The translations under genes were made by a program, and so were the position numbers. Below the pieces are notes generated by a model, which made no database searches, was not told the origin of the DNA, and saw only the letters and a list, made by a program, of their open reading frames with translations. Shown piece after piece: positions 50,845 to 60,155 of a stretch of DNA of 64,000 nucleotides. The number at the start of each line of letters is the position of its first letter. The first letter of the stretch is position 1. Origin of the DNA: Streptomyces spinoverrucosus (GTDB lineage Bacteria; Actinomycetota; Actinomycetes; Streptomycetales; Streptomycetaceae); assembly GCF_006539505.1 (NCBI RefSeq), contig NZ_BJND01000041.1, positions 37,841 through 101,840 on the forward strand, read 5' to 3'.

Positions 50845-51975
50845 CTACGGCTCGGCCGGTGTCCCGTACCGCGCCCGCATTTCGTGTACGACCCCGAAGG
50901 CGGCGGCGGTGAGCGGCACCGCCAGCAGCAGGCCCAGGATCCCGGCGACCGACGCCCCCGCGGTGATCGTGACCATCACCACCGCCGGATGCATCTGCAC
51001 GGTCCGGCTCTGGACCATCGGCTGCAGCACATGCCCCTCCAGCACCTGCACGGCGAGCACCACCCCGAGCGCCCACAGCGCGATGACGAACCCCCGGTCG
51101 GCGAGTGCGACCAGCACAGCCACGGCACCGGAGAGGACCGCGCCGAGATAGGGGATGTACGCGCCGACGAACACCAGCGCCCCCAGCCCGACCGCGCCCG
51201 GCACGCCCAGGATCAGCAGCCCGACCGTGATGCACACCGCGTCGATGAAGGCGATGAAGGTGGTCCCGCGCATGAACCCCTCGACGGCCTGGAAGGCCCG
51301 CCGCGCCATGGCCTCGACGGTGTCGGCGGTCCCGCGCGGGGCGAGCGCGCGCAGACCACCGGAGGCCCGGTGGGAGTCCCGTAGGAAGAAGAAGACGAGC
51401 AGCAGCGCCAGTACGGCCATGGCGATGGTCTCGCCGACCACGCTGACCCCGCTGATCACACCGGAGGCGGCCGTCCCGCCGAACCTGCTCAGCAGCTCAC
51501 GGGCGTTGGCGGCGATGTCGTCCAGCGAGGTGCCGGCCGCCCCGAAGTGCTCGGCGATGCCCTGCGCCGCCCGCCGCAACGAGGCGATGATCTGGTCGCC
51601 GGAGTCGACGAGCGCGGCGACGACGATGTACACGGCGCCGCCGACCACCGCCACCACGGCGACGCAGGTGAGCGCGGCGGCCACCGACCGGTTGACGCCG
51701 ACCTTGACCAGCCGCCGGTACAGCGGCCCCAGCAGCGCGGTCCCGAGCAGCGCGAGCAGCACCGGTACGACGGCCGTGCGCAGTCGCCCGCAGAGCAGGA
51801 CCACGACCCAGCCGACGGCGGCGGCCAGCACCACGACCACACACCAGGCTGCGAACCGCCGCACGGGAACGGGAAGCAGGTGCACGCCTCCACCCGACCA
51901 CGCAACGGCCGGGCTGTCCTGCGCGAACAGCCCGGCCGAGTGACGGATCGTCAGAACCTCAGCCCCGCGGACCAC
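50845..51975 (-). CDS. AI-2E family transporter
   Basis: Up to 376 aa; the start is uncertain (GTG 51975 overlaps the pirin stop by 17 bases; GTG 51885 is internal and also lacks a normal Shine-Dalgarno). About eight membrane helices with the PerM/AI-2E signature VFVGAYIPYLGAVLSGAVAVLVAL and VLEGHVLQPMVQSRTVQMHPAVV. Family exports autoinducer-2 in some bacteria or is a Na+/H+ antiporter in others; the substrate here is unknown. Convergent with the SpoIIE-type gene (10-base gap), same strand as pirin. Confidence 0.85.
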   Translation of the reverse strand: MVRGAEVLTIRHSAGLFAQDSPAVAWSGGGVHLLPVPVRRFAAWCVVVVLAAAVGWVVVLLCGRLRTAVVPVLLALLGTALLGPLYRRLVKVGVNRSVAAALTCVAVVAVVGGAVYIVVAALVDSGDQIIASLRRAAQGIAEHFGAAGTSLDDIAANARELLSRFGGTAASGVISGVSVVGETIAMAVLALLLVFFFLRDSHRASGGLRALAPRGTADTVEAMARRAFQAVEGFMRGTTFIAFIDAVCITVGLLILGVPGAVGLGALVFVGAYIPYLGAVLSGAVAVLVALADRGFVIALWALGVVLAVQVLEGHVLQPMVQSRTVQMHPAVVMVTITAGASVAGILGLLLAVPLTAAAFGVVHEMRARYGTPAEP

Positions 51976-52936
51976 TCTCCGTCATCCCGTGCACCGCCGG
52001 TATCGTCCCCAGCCGTCCCTTCTGGAAGTCCTCGAAGGCCTGCATCAGTTCGTCCTTGGTGTTCATGACGAACGGGCCGTAGTGGGCCATCGGCTCGCGG
52101 ATCGGCTGCCCACCCAGCAGCACGACCTCCAGGTCCGGGGTGTGCGAGTCCTGCTTCTCGTCCGCGCGGACGGTCAGTGAACCGCCGTTGCCGAAGACGG
52201 CCGTCTGGCCCAGGTGGATCGGGCGGCGCTCCGCGCCCACCGCGCCCCGCCCCGCCAGCACGTACGCGAGCCCGTTGAAGTCCTCCCGCCACGGCAGGGT
52301 GATCTCCGCGCCCGGCGCCAGCGTCGCGTGGATCATGGTGATCGGCGTGTGCGTGATACCGGGACCGGCGTGACCGTCCAGCTCACCGGCGATGACACGG
52401 AGCAGCGCGCCGCCGTCGGGGGTGGTGAGCAGCTGGACGTTGCCGCCGCGGATGTCCTGGTAGCGCGGGGCCATCATCTTGTCCTTGGCCGGGAGGTTCA
52501 CCCACAGCTGCAGGCCGTGGAAGAGGCCGCCGGACATGACGAGGGACTCCGGCGGGGCCTCGATGTGGAGGAGGCCCGAGCCCGCGGTCATCCACTGGGT
52601 GTCGCCGTTGGTGATGGTGCCGCCACCGCCGTTGGAGTCCTGGTGGTCGAAGATCCCGTCGATGATGTACGTGACGGTCTCGAAGCCGCGGTGCGGGTGC
52701 CAGGGCGTGCCCTTCGGCTCTCCGGGCGCGTACTCCACCTCGCCCATCTGGTCCATCATGATGAACGGGTCGAGGTGGCGGTAGTTGATCCCCGCGAACG
52801 CCCGGCGCACCGGGAAGCCCTCACCCTCGAATCCGCTCGGCGCGGTGGTGACGGCGAGCACGGGACGTGCCACGGCGTCGGCCGGTGCGGTCACACGGGG
52901 CAGCGTCAGCGGGTTCTCGACGGTCACTGCGGGCAT
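51959..52936 (-). CDS. Pirin-family protein
   Basis: 325 aa from ATG 52936 with AGGAGG eight bases upstream. Two-cupin pirin: N-terminal PFIMMDQMGEVEYAPGEPKG, metal site WHPHRGFETVTYIIDG and GLLHIEAPP with His/His/His/Glu ligands, then LFHGLQLWVNLPAKDKMMAPRYQ. Some pirins are quercetin dioxygenases or redox-linked co-regulators. A MarR-like inverted repeat lies just upstream of the start. Confidence 0.9.
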   Translation of the reverse strand: MPAVTVENPLTLPRVTAPADAVARPVLAVTTAPSGFEGEGFPVRRAFAGINYRHLDPFIMMDQMGEVEYAPGEPKGTPWHPHRGFETVTYIIDGIFDHQDSNGGGGTITNGDTQWMTAGSGLLHIEAPPESLVMSGGLFHGLQLWVNLPAKDKMMAPRYQDIRGGNVQLLTTPDGGALLRVIAGELDGHAGPGITHTPITMIHATLAPGAEITLPWREDFNGLAYVLAGRGAVGAERRPIHLGQTAVFGNGGSLTVRADEKQDSHTPDLEVVLLGGQPIREPMAHYGPFVMNTKDELMQAFEDFQKGRLGTIPAVHGMTESGPRG

Positions 52937-52973
52937 GGTCGGTACCTCCTTGGGCGACGTGCGTCCCACTTTA

Positions 52974-52987
52974 GTTGAGCATTGAAC
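52974..52987. promoter_or_regulatory. Inverted repeat upstream of pirin
   Basis: GTTGAGCATTGAAC, arms GTTnA/TnAAC, 38 bases upstream of the pirin start. Looks like a MarR/HxlR-type operator; no regulator gene is adjacent. Confidence 0.35.
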
Positions 52988-53007
52988 TTTCTGCTAGCCC
53001 ACAACGC

Positions 53008-53041
53008 CGACGGCCCGGAGGACATTCCCTCCGGGCCGTCG
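53008..53041 (-). terminator. Terminator of SseB-like gene
   Basis: 14-bp perfect stem CGACGGCCCGGAGG (53008-53021 with 53028-53041), 6-base loop, after the stop of the leftward gene ending at 53085. Confidence 0.85.
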
Positions 53042-53084
53042 TCGTCGCAAAGATGCGCCGGTCCTGAATACCTGCGCCGACCTG

Positions 53085-53549
53085 CTAGCCGTACATCCGG
53101 CGCATCGCGAAGTCGACCATCTCCTCCACGGCCTTCGCGTCGAACACCATGCGGTGCTCGCCCTCCATGTCGAGGACGAAGCCGTACCCGGTCGGCAGCA
53201 GGTCGATCACCTCCGCGCCGGTGATCACGAAGTACTTGGACTCCTTGCCCGCGTACCGCCGCAGCTCCTTCAGCGAGGTGAACATCGGGATCACCGGCTG
53301 CTGAGTGTTGTGCAGGGCGAGGAAACCGGGGTTGTCACCGCGCGGGCAGTACACCTTCGACGTCGCGAAGACCTGCTGGAAGTCCTCCGCGGACATCTGG
53401 CCGGTGGTGAAGGCACGCACCGCGTCCGCGAGCGAGGGCGGGGACGGCTCGGGGTACAGCGGCGGCTGCTGCTGTCCGTACCCGCCGGGCATCTGCTGCG
53501 GGGGGACGTAGCCCTGCTGGGCACCGACGTTCTGGTCGTAGCCGTACAT
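53085..53549 (-). CDS. SseB-family protein
   Basis: 154 aa from ATG 53549; TACGCT about 7 bases before it suggests a leaderless transcript. A Gly/Gln/Pro-rich N-terminus (GYVPPQQMPGGYGQQQPPLYP) precedes the SseB domain (LADAVRAFTTGQMSAEDFQQVFATSKVYCPRG, IPMFTSLKELRRYAG, VIDLLPTGYGFVLD). Cytosolic; function unknown. Confidence 0.82.
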   Translation of the reverse strand: MYGYDQNVGAQQGYVPPQQMPGGYGQQQPPLYPEPSPPSLADAVRAFTTGQMSAEDFQQVFATSKVYCPRGDNPGFLALHNTQQPVIPMFTSLKELRRYAGKESKYFVITGAEVIDLLPTGYGFVLDMEGEHRMVFDAKAVEEMVDFAMRRMYG

Positions 53550-53718
53550 GGGCGCAAGCGTACCGAGAGCGGCCGGGCGGGCGGGCCGGTACGGGGACCC
53601 TGGCAAACCGACAGCGACTCGACAGCCACCAGACTGGTTCCCCACAGCTGGCACTCCTAGCGTCTGCCGTACCGGAGGCGAGTGCCGGACACGGCACCAC
53701 ACCAGCGAGGGGACGGCA

Positions 53719-54570
53719 ATGCACCGACACCACGACGACGAGGTCCACGAGCACGACAGAGGGCTCTCCTACGACCTTCCCGTCCTCGCCCGCCGCCGCA
53801 TGATCCGGCTGATGGCGGGGGCGAGCCTGGTCCCGCTGGTGGGCTGCAGCACGAACGAGGACACCTCGGCGTCCGCCACGTCCTCCTCCACGTCCTCCTC
53901 CTCGGCGGCCTCCTCCGGCAGTTCCTCCTCGTCCGCGGAGTGCGCGGAGATCCCGGAGGAGACCGCCGGCCCCTACCCCGGCGACGGCTCGAACGGCGTG
54001 AACGTACTGAAGGAGAGCGGCGTCGTCCGCAGCGACATCACGACGAGCTTCGGCGACTCCGCGGGCGGCACCGCCGAGGGCGTGCCCATGACCATCACGC
54101 TCACGGTCGTGGACGCGGCCTCGGGCTGCGGCACCCCGAAGGAGGGCGCCGCCGTGTACCTGTGGCACTGCGACCGGGAGGGCAGGTACTCCCTGTACTC
54201 CGAGGGCGTGACGGAGGAGAACTACCTGCGGGGCGTCCAGGAGACGGACGACAAGGGCCAGGTGACCTTCACCAGCATCTTTCCCGCCTGCTACCAGGGC
54301 CGCTGGCCGCACATCCACTTCGAGGTCTACGGCAGCCTGGCGGACGCCACCGCCGCCACCTCGATCACGAACACCTCCCAGCTCGCGCTGCCGAAGGACG
54401 TCTGCGACACGGTGTACGCCACGGACGGCTACGACCAGAGCGTGCAGAACCTCGGCCAGTTGTCCCTGGAGACGGACAACATCTTCAGCGACGGCTACGA
54501 CCAGCAGCTGGCCACGGTGACGGGCAGCGTCGAGCAGGGCTACACGGCGACGCTCACGGTGCCGGTGTGA
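53719..54570 (+). CDS. Exported intradiol-dioxygenase-like lipoprotein (paralogue)
   Basis: 283 aa from ATG 53719 with GAGGGG upstream; earlier in-frame codons lack support. His-rich N-terminus (MHRHHDDEVHEHD), then RRRMIRLMAGASLVPLVGC: a twin-arginine-like region joined to a lipobox, so it is probably a Tat lipoprotein. A 30-residue Ser/Thr/Ala linker follows. Iron ligands: Tyr (ETAGPYPG), Tyr (FPACYQGR), two His (PHIHFEV), plus VYLWHCDREGRYS. Similar order to the protein at 45747-46664 but divergent. Substrate unknown. Confidence 0.85.
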   Translation: MHRHHDDEVHEHDRGLSYDLPVLARRRMIRLMAGASLVPLVGCSTNEDTSASATSSSTSSSSAASSGSSSSSAECAEIPEETAGPYPGDGSNGVNVLKESGVVRSDITTSFGDSAGGTAEGVPMTITLTVVDAASGCGTPKEGAAVYLWHCDREGRYSLYSEGVTEENYLRGVQETDDKGQVTFTSIFPACYQGRWPHIHFEVYGSLADATAATSITNTSQLALPKDVCDTVYATDGYDQSVQNLGQLSLETDNIFSDGYDQQLATVTGSVEQGYTATLTVPV

Positions 54571-54605
54571 CCCGTCACAGATGACCGGATCGGGGTTGCG
54601 TCTTA

Positions 54606-54643
54606 TTACTGGCGGGTAGCATCATCCTAGCTACTAGTTGGTA
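54606..54643. promoter_or_regulatory. Tandem TetR-like operator upstream of acyl-CoA dehydrogenase
   Basis: TTACTGGCGGGTAGC (54606-54620) and CTACTAGTTGGTAC (54630-54643) are two related partly palindromic sites, similar to TetR/FadR-type operators of actinobacterial fatty-acid genes. They lie 60-100 bases before ATG 54704. Confidence 0.4.
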
Positions 54644-54703
54644 CGTGAACTTGGGCGCGAGGAGTCAGTGCCTCGCCGATCTCTCTCAACGGAGCCAGTC
54701 GCC

Positions 54704-56530
54704 ATGGGGCACTACAAGTCGAATCTCCGCGACATCGAGTTCAACCTCTTCGAAGTACTCGGGCGCGACAAGCTGTACGGCACCGGCCCGTTCGAGGAGA
54801 TGGACGTCGACACCGCCAAGAGCATCCTGGACGAACTGACCCGGCTCGCGGAGAACGAGCTGGCGGAGTCCTTCACGGACGCCGACCGCAACCCGCCGGT
54901 CTTCGACCCGGAGACCAACACCGCGCCGGTCCCGGCGTCCTTCAAGAACAGCTACCAGGCCTTCATGGACTCCGAGTACTGGCGGCTCGGCCTGCCCGAG
55001 GCCATCGGCGGTACGACGGCTCCCCCGTCGCTGATCTGGTCGTACGCGGAGCTGATCCTCGGCGCGAACCCGGCCGTGTGGATGTACTCCTCCGGCCCGG
55101 CCTTCGCCGGGATCCTCTACGACGAGGGCAACGACGTACAGAAGAAGATCGCGCAGATCGCCGTCGACAAGCAGTGGGGCTCGACGATGGTCCTCACCGA
55201 GCCGGACGCCGGTTCGGACGTGGGCGCGGGCCGCACCAAGGCGGTGCAGCAGGAGGACGGCTCCTGGCACATCGAGGGCGTGAAGCGCTTCATCACGTCC
55301 GGTGAGCACGACATGTCGGAGAACATCCTCCACTACGTGCTGGCGCGTCCGGAGGGTGCCGGTCCGGGCACCAAGGGGCTCTCCCTCTTCCTCGTGCCCA
55401 AGTACCTGTTCGACTTCGAGACCGGCGAGCTGGGCGAGCGCAACGGCGTGTACGCCACGAACGTCGAGCACAAGATGGGCCTGAAGGCCTCCAACACCTG
55501 CGAGATGACCTTCGGCGACCAGCACCCCGCCAAGGGCTGGCTGATCGGCGACAAGCACGACGGCATCCGCCAGATGTTCCGGATCATCGAGTTCGCCCGG
55601 ATGATGGTCGGCACGAAGGCGATCTCCACGCTGTCCACGGGCTACCTCAACGCGCTGGAGTACGCCAAGGAGCGCGTCCAGGGCCCGGACCTGGCGAACT
55701 TCATGGACAAGTCCGCCCCCAAGGTCACCATCACCCACCACCCCGACGTACGCCGCTCGCTGATGACGCAGAAGGCGTACGCGGAGGGCATGCGCGCGCT
55801 GGTGCTCTACACGGCGTCGGTGCAGGACGCGATCGCGGTGAAGGAGGCGGCCGGCGAGGACGCGAAGACCGAGCACGCGCTCAACGACCTCCTGCTGCCC
55901 ATCGTCAAGGGCTACGGCTCCGAGAAGGGCTACGAGCAGCTCGCCCAGTCGCTGCAGACCTTCGGCGGCTCCGGCTTCCTGCAGGAGTACCCGATCGAGC
56001 AGTACATCCGCGACTCCAAGATCGACACCTTGTACGAGGGCACCACCGCGATCCAGGGCCAGGACTTCTTCTTCCGGAAGATCGTCCGCAACCAGGGCGC
56101 CGCGCTGAACTCCCTCGCCGAGGACATCAAGAAGTTCCTGGCCGTCGGCACGGGTGGCGTTGTGCTGGCCGACGCCCGCGAGCACCTCGCGAAGGCCGCC
56201 GTCGAGCTGGAGGCGATCGTCGGTCTGATGCTGACCGACCTCGCGGCCACCGAGCAGGACGTCAAGAACATCTACAAGGTGGGCCTGAACACCACCCGCC
56301 TGCTGATGGCCTCCGGTGACGTGATCGTCGGCTACCTGCTGCTCAAGGGCGCCGCGGTCGCCGCCGAGAAGATCGAGTCGGCCTCCGCCAAGGACAAGGC
56401 GTTCTACGCCGGCAAGATCGCGGCGGCGAAGTTCTTCGCGGCCACCGTGCTGCCGGGCGTGACGCTGGCCCGCAAGGTCGCGCAGGGCGTGGACCTGGAC
56501 CTGATGGAGCTGGACGAGGCGGCGTTCTAG
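54704..56530 (+). CDS. Acyl-CoA dehydrogenase (long FadE type)
   Basis: 608 aa from ATG 54704 (CGGAG nine bases upstream); GTG-initiated extensions are weaker. FAD domain motifs TMVLTEPDAGSDVGAGRTKAV and WHIEGVKRFITSGEHDMSENI; the C-terminal helical domain contains the catalytic-base region TLYEGTTAIQGQDFFFRKI and QTFGGSGFLQEYPIEQYIRD. The extra N- and C-terminal helices are typical of 600-residue FadE5-like dehydrogenases. Oxidises acyl-CoA to trans-2-enoyl-CoA in beta-oxidation. Own terminator; probable TetR-type control. Confidence 0.92.
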   Translation: MGHYKSNLRDIEFNLFEVLGRDKLYGTGPFEEMDVDTAKSILDELTRLAENELAESFTDADRNPPVFDPETNTAPVPASFKNSYQAFMDSEYWRLGLPEAIGGTTAPPSLIWSYAELILGANPAVWMYSSGPAFAGILYDEGNDVQKKIAQIAVDKQWGSTMVLTEPDAGSDVGAGRTKAVQQEDGSWHIEGVKRFITSGEHDMSENILHYVLARPEGAGPGTKGLSLFLVPKYLFDFETGELGERNGVYATNVEHKMGLKASNTCEMTFGDQHPAKGWLIGDKHDGIRQMFRIIEFARMMVGTKAISTLSTGYLNALEYAKERVQGPDLANFMDKSAPKVTITHHPDVRRSLMTQKAYAEGMRALVLYTASVQDAIAVKEAAGEDAKTEHALNDLLLPIVKGYGSEKGYEQLAQSLQTFGGSGFLQEYPIEQYIRDSKIDTLYEGTTAIQGQDFFFRKIVRNQGAALNSLAEDIKKFLAVGTGGVVLADAREHLAKAAVELEAIVGLMLTDLAATEQDVKNIYKVGLNTTRLLMASGDVIVGYLLLKGAAVAAEKIESASAKDKAFYAGKIAAAKFFAATVLPGVTLARKVAQGVDLDLMELDEAAF

Positions 56531-56572
56531 CCTCGATTGAGGCGGCGGCCGGCCGGATTTCCCCATCGCCCT

Positions 56573-56613
56573 TACGAGGGCCCGCTCCCCCTTTCCGGGA
56601 GCGGGCCCTCGTA
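56573..56613 (+). terminator. Terminator of acyl-CoA dehydrogenase gene
   Basis: 17-bp perfect stem starting TACGAGGGCCCGCTCCC (56573-56589 with 56597-56613), 7-base loop, 42 bases after the stop. Confidence 0.9.
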
Positions 56614-56632
56614 CGTCGTTAAGGTGAACCCC

Positions 56633-57931
56633 ATGAGCGAACCCTCCCGCTTCGACCGCGGCCACACCGACGACCTCATGTCCTTCCTGGCGGCGAGCCC
56701 CTCGCCGTACCACGCCGTGGCGAACGCCGCCGAGCGGCTGGAGAAGGCGGGCTTCCGGCAGGTCGCGGAGACGGACGCCTGGGACGGGACGAGCGGCGGC
56801 AGGTTCGTGCTGCGCGGTGGCGCGATCGTGGCGTGGTATGTCCCGGAGGGTGCCGCGCCGCACACCCCGTTCCGGATCATCGGCGCGCACACCGACTCCC
56901 CCAACCTGCGCGTCAAGCCGCTGCCCGACACCGGGGCGCACGGCTGGCGCCAGGTGGCGGTGGAGATCTACGGCGGGCCGCTGCTGAACTCCTGGCTGGA
57001 CCGCGACCTCGGCCTCGCCGGCCGGCTGACGCTGCGCGACGGTACGACGCACCTGGTGAACGTGGACCGGCCGCTGCTGCGCGTCCCCCAACTGGCGATC
57101 CACCTGGACCGCTCGGTGTCCTCGGAGGGCCTCAAGCTCGACAAGCAGCGGCACCTCCAGCCCATCTGGGGCCTCGGCAACGACGTGCGCGACGGCGACC
57201 TGATCTCCTTCCTTGAGGCGGAGTCGGGGATCGGGGCGGGCGAGGTGACCGGCTGGGACCTGATGGTGCACTCCGTCGAGCCGCCCGCGTATCTCGGCCG
57301 CGACCAGGAGCTGATGGCCGGGCCGCGGCTGGACAACCTCCTCTCCGTGCACGCGGGCGTGGCCGCGCTGACCGCCGCCGCGACCGGCGGTGAGGAACTG
57401 TCCTGCATCCCGGTGCTGGCCGCCTTCGACCACGAGGAGAACGGCTCCCAGTCGGACACGGGCGCGGACGGGCCGCTGCTCGGTGGCGTCCTGGAGCGCT
57501 CCGTCTTCGCCCGCGGCGGCTCCTACGAGGACCGGGCGCGCGCCTTCGCGGCCACGGTCTGCCTCTCCTCCGACACCGGCCACGCGGTGCACCCCAACTA
57601 CGCCGAACGCCACGACCCGACGCACCACCCGCGCGTCAACGGCGGCCCCATCCTCAAGGTCAACGTCAACAACCGCTACGCGACGGACGGTTCGGGGCGC
57701 GCGGTCTGGGCGGCGGCCTGCGAGAAGGCCGACGTCCCGTTCCAGTCGTTCGTCTCCAACAACTCCATGCCCTGCGGCACGACCATCGGCCCGATCACCG
57801 CGGCCCGCCACGGCATCCGCACGGTCGACATCGGCGTGGCGATCCTGTCGATGCACAGCGCCCGCGAACTGTGCGGCGCGGAGGACCCCTACCTGCTGAC
57901 GCGGGCGCTGGTTGCGTTCCTGGAGAACTGA
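56633..57931 (+). CDS. apeB: M18 aspartyl aminopeptidase
   Basis: 432 aa from ATG 56633 with AGGTGA five bases upstream. Dinuclear zinc M18 peptidase: RIIGAHTDSPNLRVKP (first His/Asp ligands), GPRLDNLLSVHAG (bridging Asp), AAFDHEENGSQSDTGADGPLL (catalytic Glu-Glu), SSDTGHAVHPNY (Asp) and DIGVAILSMHSARE (final His). Removes acidic N-terminal residues from peptides. Cytoplasmic, monocistronic. Confidence 0.93.
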   Translation: MSEPSRFDRGHTDDLMSFLAASPSPYHAVANAAERLEKAGFRQVAETDAWDGTSGGRFVLRGGAIVAWYVPEGAAPHTPFRIIGAHTDSPNLRVKPLPDTGAHGWRQVAVEIYGGPLLNSWLDRDLGLAGRLTLRDGTTHLVNVDRPLLRVPQLAIHLDRSVSSEGLKLDKQRHLQPIWGLGNDVRDGDLISFLEAESGIGAGEVTGWDLMVHSVEPPAYLGRDQELMAGPRLDNLLSVHAGVAALTAAATGGEELSCIPVLAAFDHEENGSQSDTGADGPLLGGVLERSVFARGGSYEDRARAFAATVCLSSDTGHAVHPNYAERHDPTHHPRVNGGPILKVNVNNRYATDGSGRAVWAAACEKADVPFQSFVSNNSMPCGTTIGPITAARHGIRTVDIGVAILSMHSARELCGAEDPYLLTRALVAFLEN

Positions 57932-58032
57932 GTACCGCGTGCCCGCATTCAGCATGGCTCTCACGCACCGGGGTACCCGCCTCGGACCGGAAGCTCCGGA
58001 AAGCACCGGACCGGAACAGGGAGGCAACGCTC

Positions 58033-58284
58033 ATGGGCCTCGGCGGGTGCATCATTCTCATCGCCGTGGGAGCCATCCTCACGTTCGCTACCGACTGGAA
58101 CATGGAGGGGGTCAACCTCGATCTCGTCGGCGTCATCCTGATGATCGTCGGACTGATCGGGGTCACGACGTTCAGCAGCATCGCGCGGCGGCGCCGTGTG
58201 GTGATGCCGCCCTCGACGCCGGTCGTGGAGGAGGAACGGCACCACCGCCGGCGCGACGGCTACAGCGACGGATACGGGGTTTGA
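58033..58284 (+). CDS. Small membrane protein, DUF6458 type
   Basis: 83 aa from ATG 58033 with GGGAGG eight bases upstream. Two helices (CIILIAVGAILTFAT and VGVILMIVGLIGVTTFSSI) joined by DWNMEGVNLDL, then a basic His/Arg-rich tail. I recognise the MGLGGxIxLIAVGAILTFA pattern of a widespread actinobacterial family of unknown function. Convergent with the thioredoxin-NHL gene. Confidence 0.82.
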   Translation: MGLGGCIILIAVGAILTFATDWNMEGVNLDLVGVILMIVGLIGVTTFSSIARRRRVVMPPSTPVVEEERHHRRRDGYSDGYGV

Positions 58285-58296
58285 CGCCCCGCCAGG

Positions 58297-60126
58297 TCAG
58301 GCGTCCAGGCCGGCCAGGACGAGCGGCAGGCGGTCCGCACCGCTGTCGGTGAGGCGGACCGGGACGCCCCAGTCCTGCTGGTGGACATGGCAGGCGGGGT
58401 ATTCGTTGGCAGCATCGTCGTCGCAGGACGCGGCCATCGCGGAGACGTGCAGGACGCCCTCCGGCACGGCGGGGTTGAGTTCCAGGGCGCGGGACAGGTC
58501 TGTTCCCGCGCCCTCGCCGTGTATCAGGAGCTCCGGCGGCGTCGACGAGACCAGCAGGCGGGTCGAGGGGCCGTACCGGGTGTCGAGCTTCTGACCTGCG
58601 GGCGCCTGGAAGATCACGTCCAACTGAAGCCGCCCGGGGGCGACTTCCGTCGCCGCACGCTGCGTGCGGTGCGCGACCGCCTCGACGCGGACCGCCTCCT
58701 CCGGCAGCCGCAGCCGGGTCAGGCGGTGCCGGGCCGACTCCACGACCACGATGTCGTCGCCGACCAGCACCGCGTCGCTCGGCTCGCGCACGTCCGTGGC
58801 CAGGGTGGTGACTTCGCCGGTCGCGGGGTCGTAGCGGCGCAGGGCGTGGTTGTAGGTGTCGCTGACGGCCACCGAGCCGTCGGGCAGGGCCGTGACGCCC
58901 AACGGGTGCTGGAACAGGGCCTGGTCGGCCGGTCCGTCGCGATGGCCGAAGTCGAACAGGCCCGTGCCGACGGCGGTGTGGACGGTGCCGTCGAGGTCGA
59001 CCCAGCGCAGCGCCGACGTCTCCGAGTCCGCCAGCCACAGCCGGTCGGGCGTGGCCGCGAGTCCGGACGGCTGGGCGAACCAGGCCTCGGGGGCGGGGCC
59101 GTCGACCAGGCCCTCGTTGGTGGTCCCGGCCGCGACGGAGACCGTGCCGTCGGCGGGGTCGTAGGCCCAGAGCTGGTGCACTCCCGCCATCGCGATCCAC
59201 ACCCGGTCGGCGAAGAGCGCCACGTCCCACGGCGAGGAGAGGTTGACCTCGCGGCCGGGGCCGGACGTCGGGTCGCCCTGCATCCACTGCCTGCCGGTCC
59301 CGGCGAGCGTGGTGACCTCACCGGAGGTGAGGTCCAGGCGGCGCAGGGCGTGGTTGACGGTATCGGCGACCACGACCGAGCCGTCGTCGAGGAGCGCGAG
59401 CCCCTGCGGCTCGTTGAAGGACGCCGCCTCGGCCGACCCGTCGGCGAACCCGCGCGCCCCGGACCCGATCCGCCGTACGACGCTCTCCCCGTCCTCCGCC
59501 AGCTCCACCAGCTGATGCCGGGTCGTGTCACTGACCAGGAACGTCCCGCCGGGCAGCAGCAGCGCCTTGCCCGGGAACCGCAGCACCGTCGGCTCGGGCT
59601 CCGGCGCCACATACGGCCCGTCCCCCCGCCGCAGCGTGCCCTTCGCCGCGTGCTCCGCCTCCAGCTCCGTCACCAGCCGCTCGATGGCGTGCACATGCCC
59701 CTCACCGGCGTGCTGGGCGACGACGTACCCCTCGGGGTCGATCACCACGAGCGTCGGCCAAGCGCGCACGGCGTACTGCTTCCAGGTGCCGAGCTCGGGG
59801 TCGTCGAGCACCGGGTGTTCCACCCCGTACCGCTCCACGGCGTCCACCACCGCCGCGTGGTCGGCCTCGTGCACGAACTTCGGCGAGTGCACCCCGATGA
59901 CCACGACCGTGTCCCGGTGCTTCTCCTCCAGCTCCCGCAGCTCGTCCAGGACGTGCAGGCAGTTGATGCAGCAGAACGTCCAGAAGTCCAGGACGACGAT
60001 GCGTCCGCGCAGGTCGGCGAGGCTGTACTGCTTCCCGCCCGTGTTCAGCCAGCCGCCCTTGCCGATCAGCTCGGGGGCGCGGACACGGGCACGGCGAGGG
60101 CGCGGGGCCGGGGCGGGATCGGTCAT
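58297..60126 (-). CDS. Thioredoxin-like / NHL-repeat protein (NHLRC2 type)
   Basis: 609 aa from ATG 60126. N-terminal thioredoxin-like domain (about 20-165) with FWTFCCINCLH: redox CxxC is Cys53-Ile-Asn-Cys56. A six-bladed NHL propeller follows (about 180-480; FNEPQGLALLDDGSVVVADTVNHALRRLDL, QHPLGVTALPDGSVAVSDTYNHALRRYD), then a C-terminal beta domain (RLQLDVIFQAPAGQKL). No signal peptide. Same architecture as NHLRC2, a conserved but poorly understood redox protein. Same strand as the cupin gene upstream. Confidence 0.9.
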   Translation of the reverse strand: MTDPAPAPRPRRARVRAPELIGKGGWLNTGGKQYSLADLRGRIVVLDFWTFCCINCLHVLDELRELEEKHRDTVVVIGVHSPKFVHEADHAAVVDAVERYGVEHPVLDDPELGTWKQYAVRAWPTLVVIDPEGYVVAQHAGEGHVHAIERLVTELEAEHAAKGTLRRGDGPYVAPEPEPTVLRFPGKALLLPGGTFLVSDTTRHQLVELAEDGESVVRRIGSGARGFADGSAEAASFNEPQGLALLDDGSVVVADTVNHALRRLDLTSGEVTTLAGTGRQWMQGDPTSGPGREVNLSSPWDVALFADRVWIAMAGVHQLWAYDPADGTVSVAAGTTNEGLVDGPAPEAWFAQPSGLAATPDRLWLADSETSALRWVDLDGTVHTAVGTGLFDFGHRDGPADQALFQHPLGVTALPDGSVAVSDTYNHALRRYDPATGEVTTLATDVREPSDAVLVGDDIVVVESARHRLTRLRLPEEAVRVEAVAHRTQRAATEVAPGRLQLDVIFQAPAGQKLDTRYGPSTRLLVSSTPPELLIHGEGAGTDLSRALELNPAVPEGVLHVSAMAASCDDDAANEYPACHVHQQDWGVPVRLTDSGADRLPLVLAGLDA

Positions 60127-60155
60127 GGCTCAAGAGTGCCACCCACCACTGACAG

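Noticed and set aside
54686..58027. Minus-strand open frame of 1113 codons
   Set aside because: Opposite to the acyl-CoA dehydrogenase and M18 aminopeptidase genes, which have full family motifs; composition typical of a high-GC antisense shadow.
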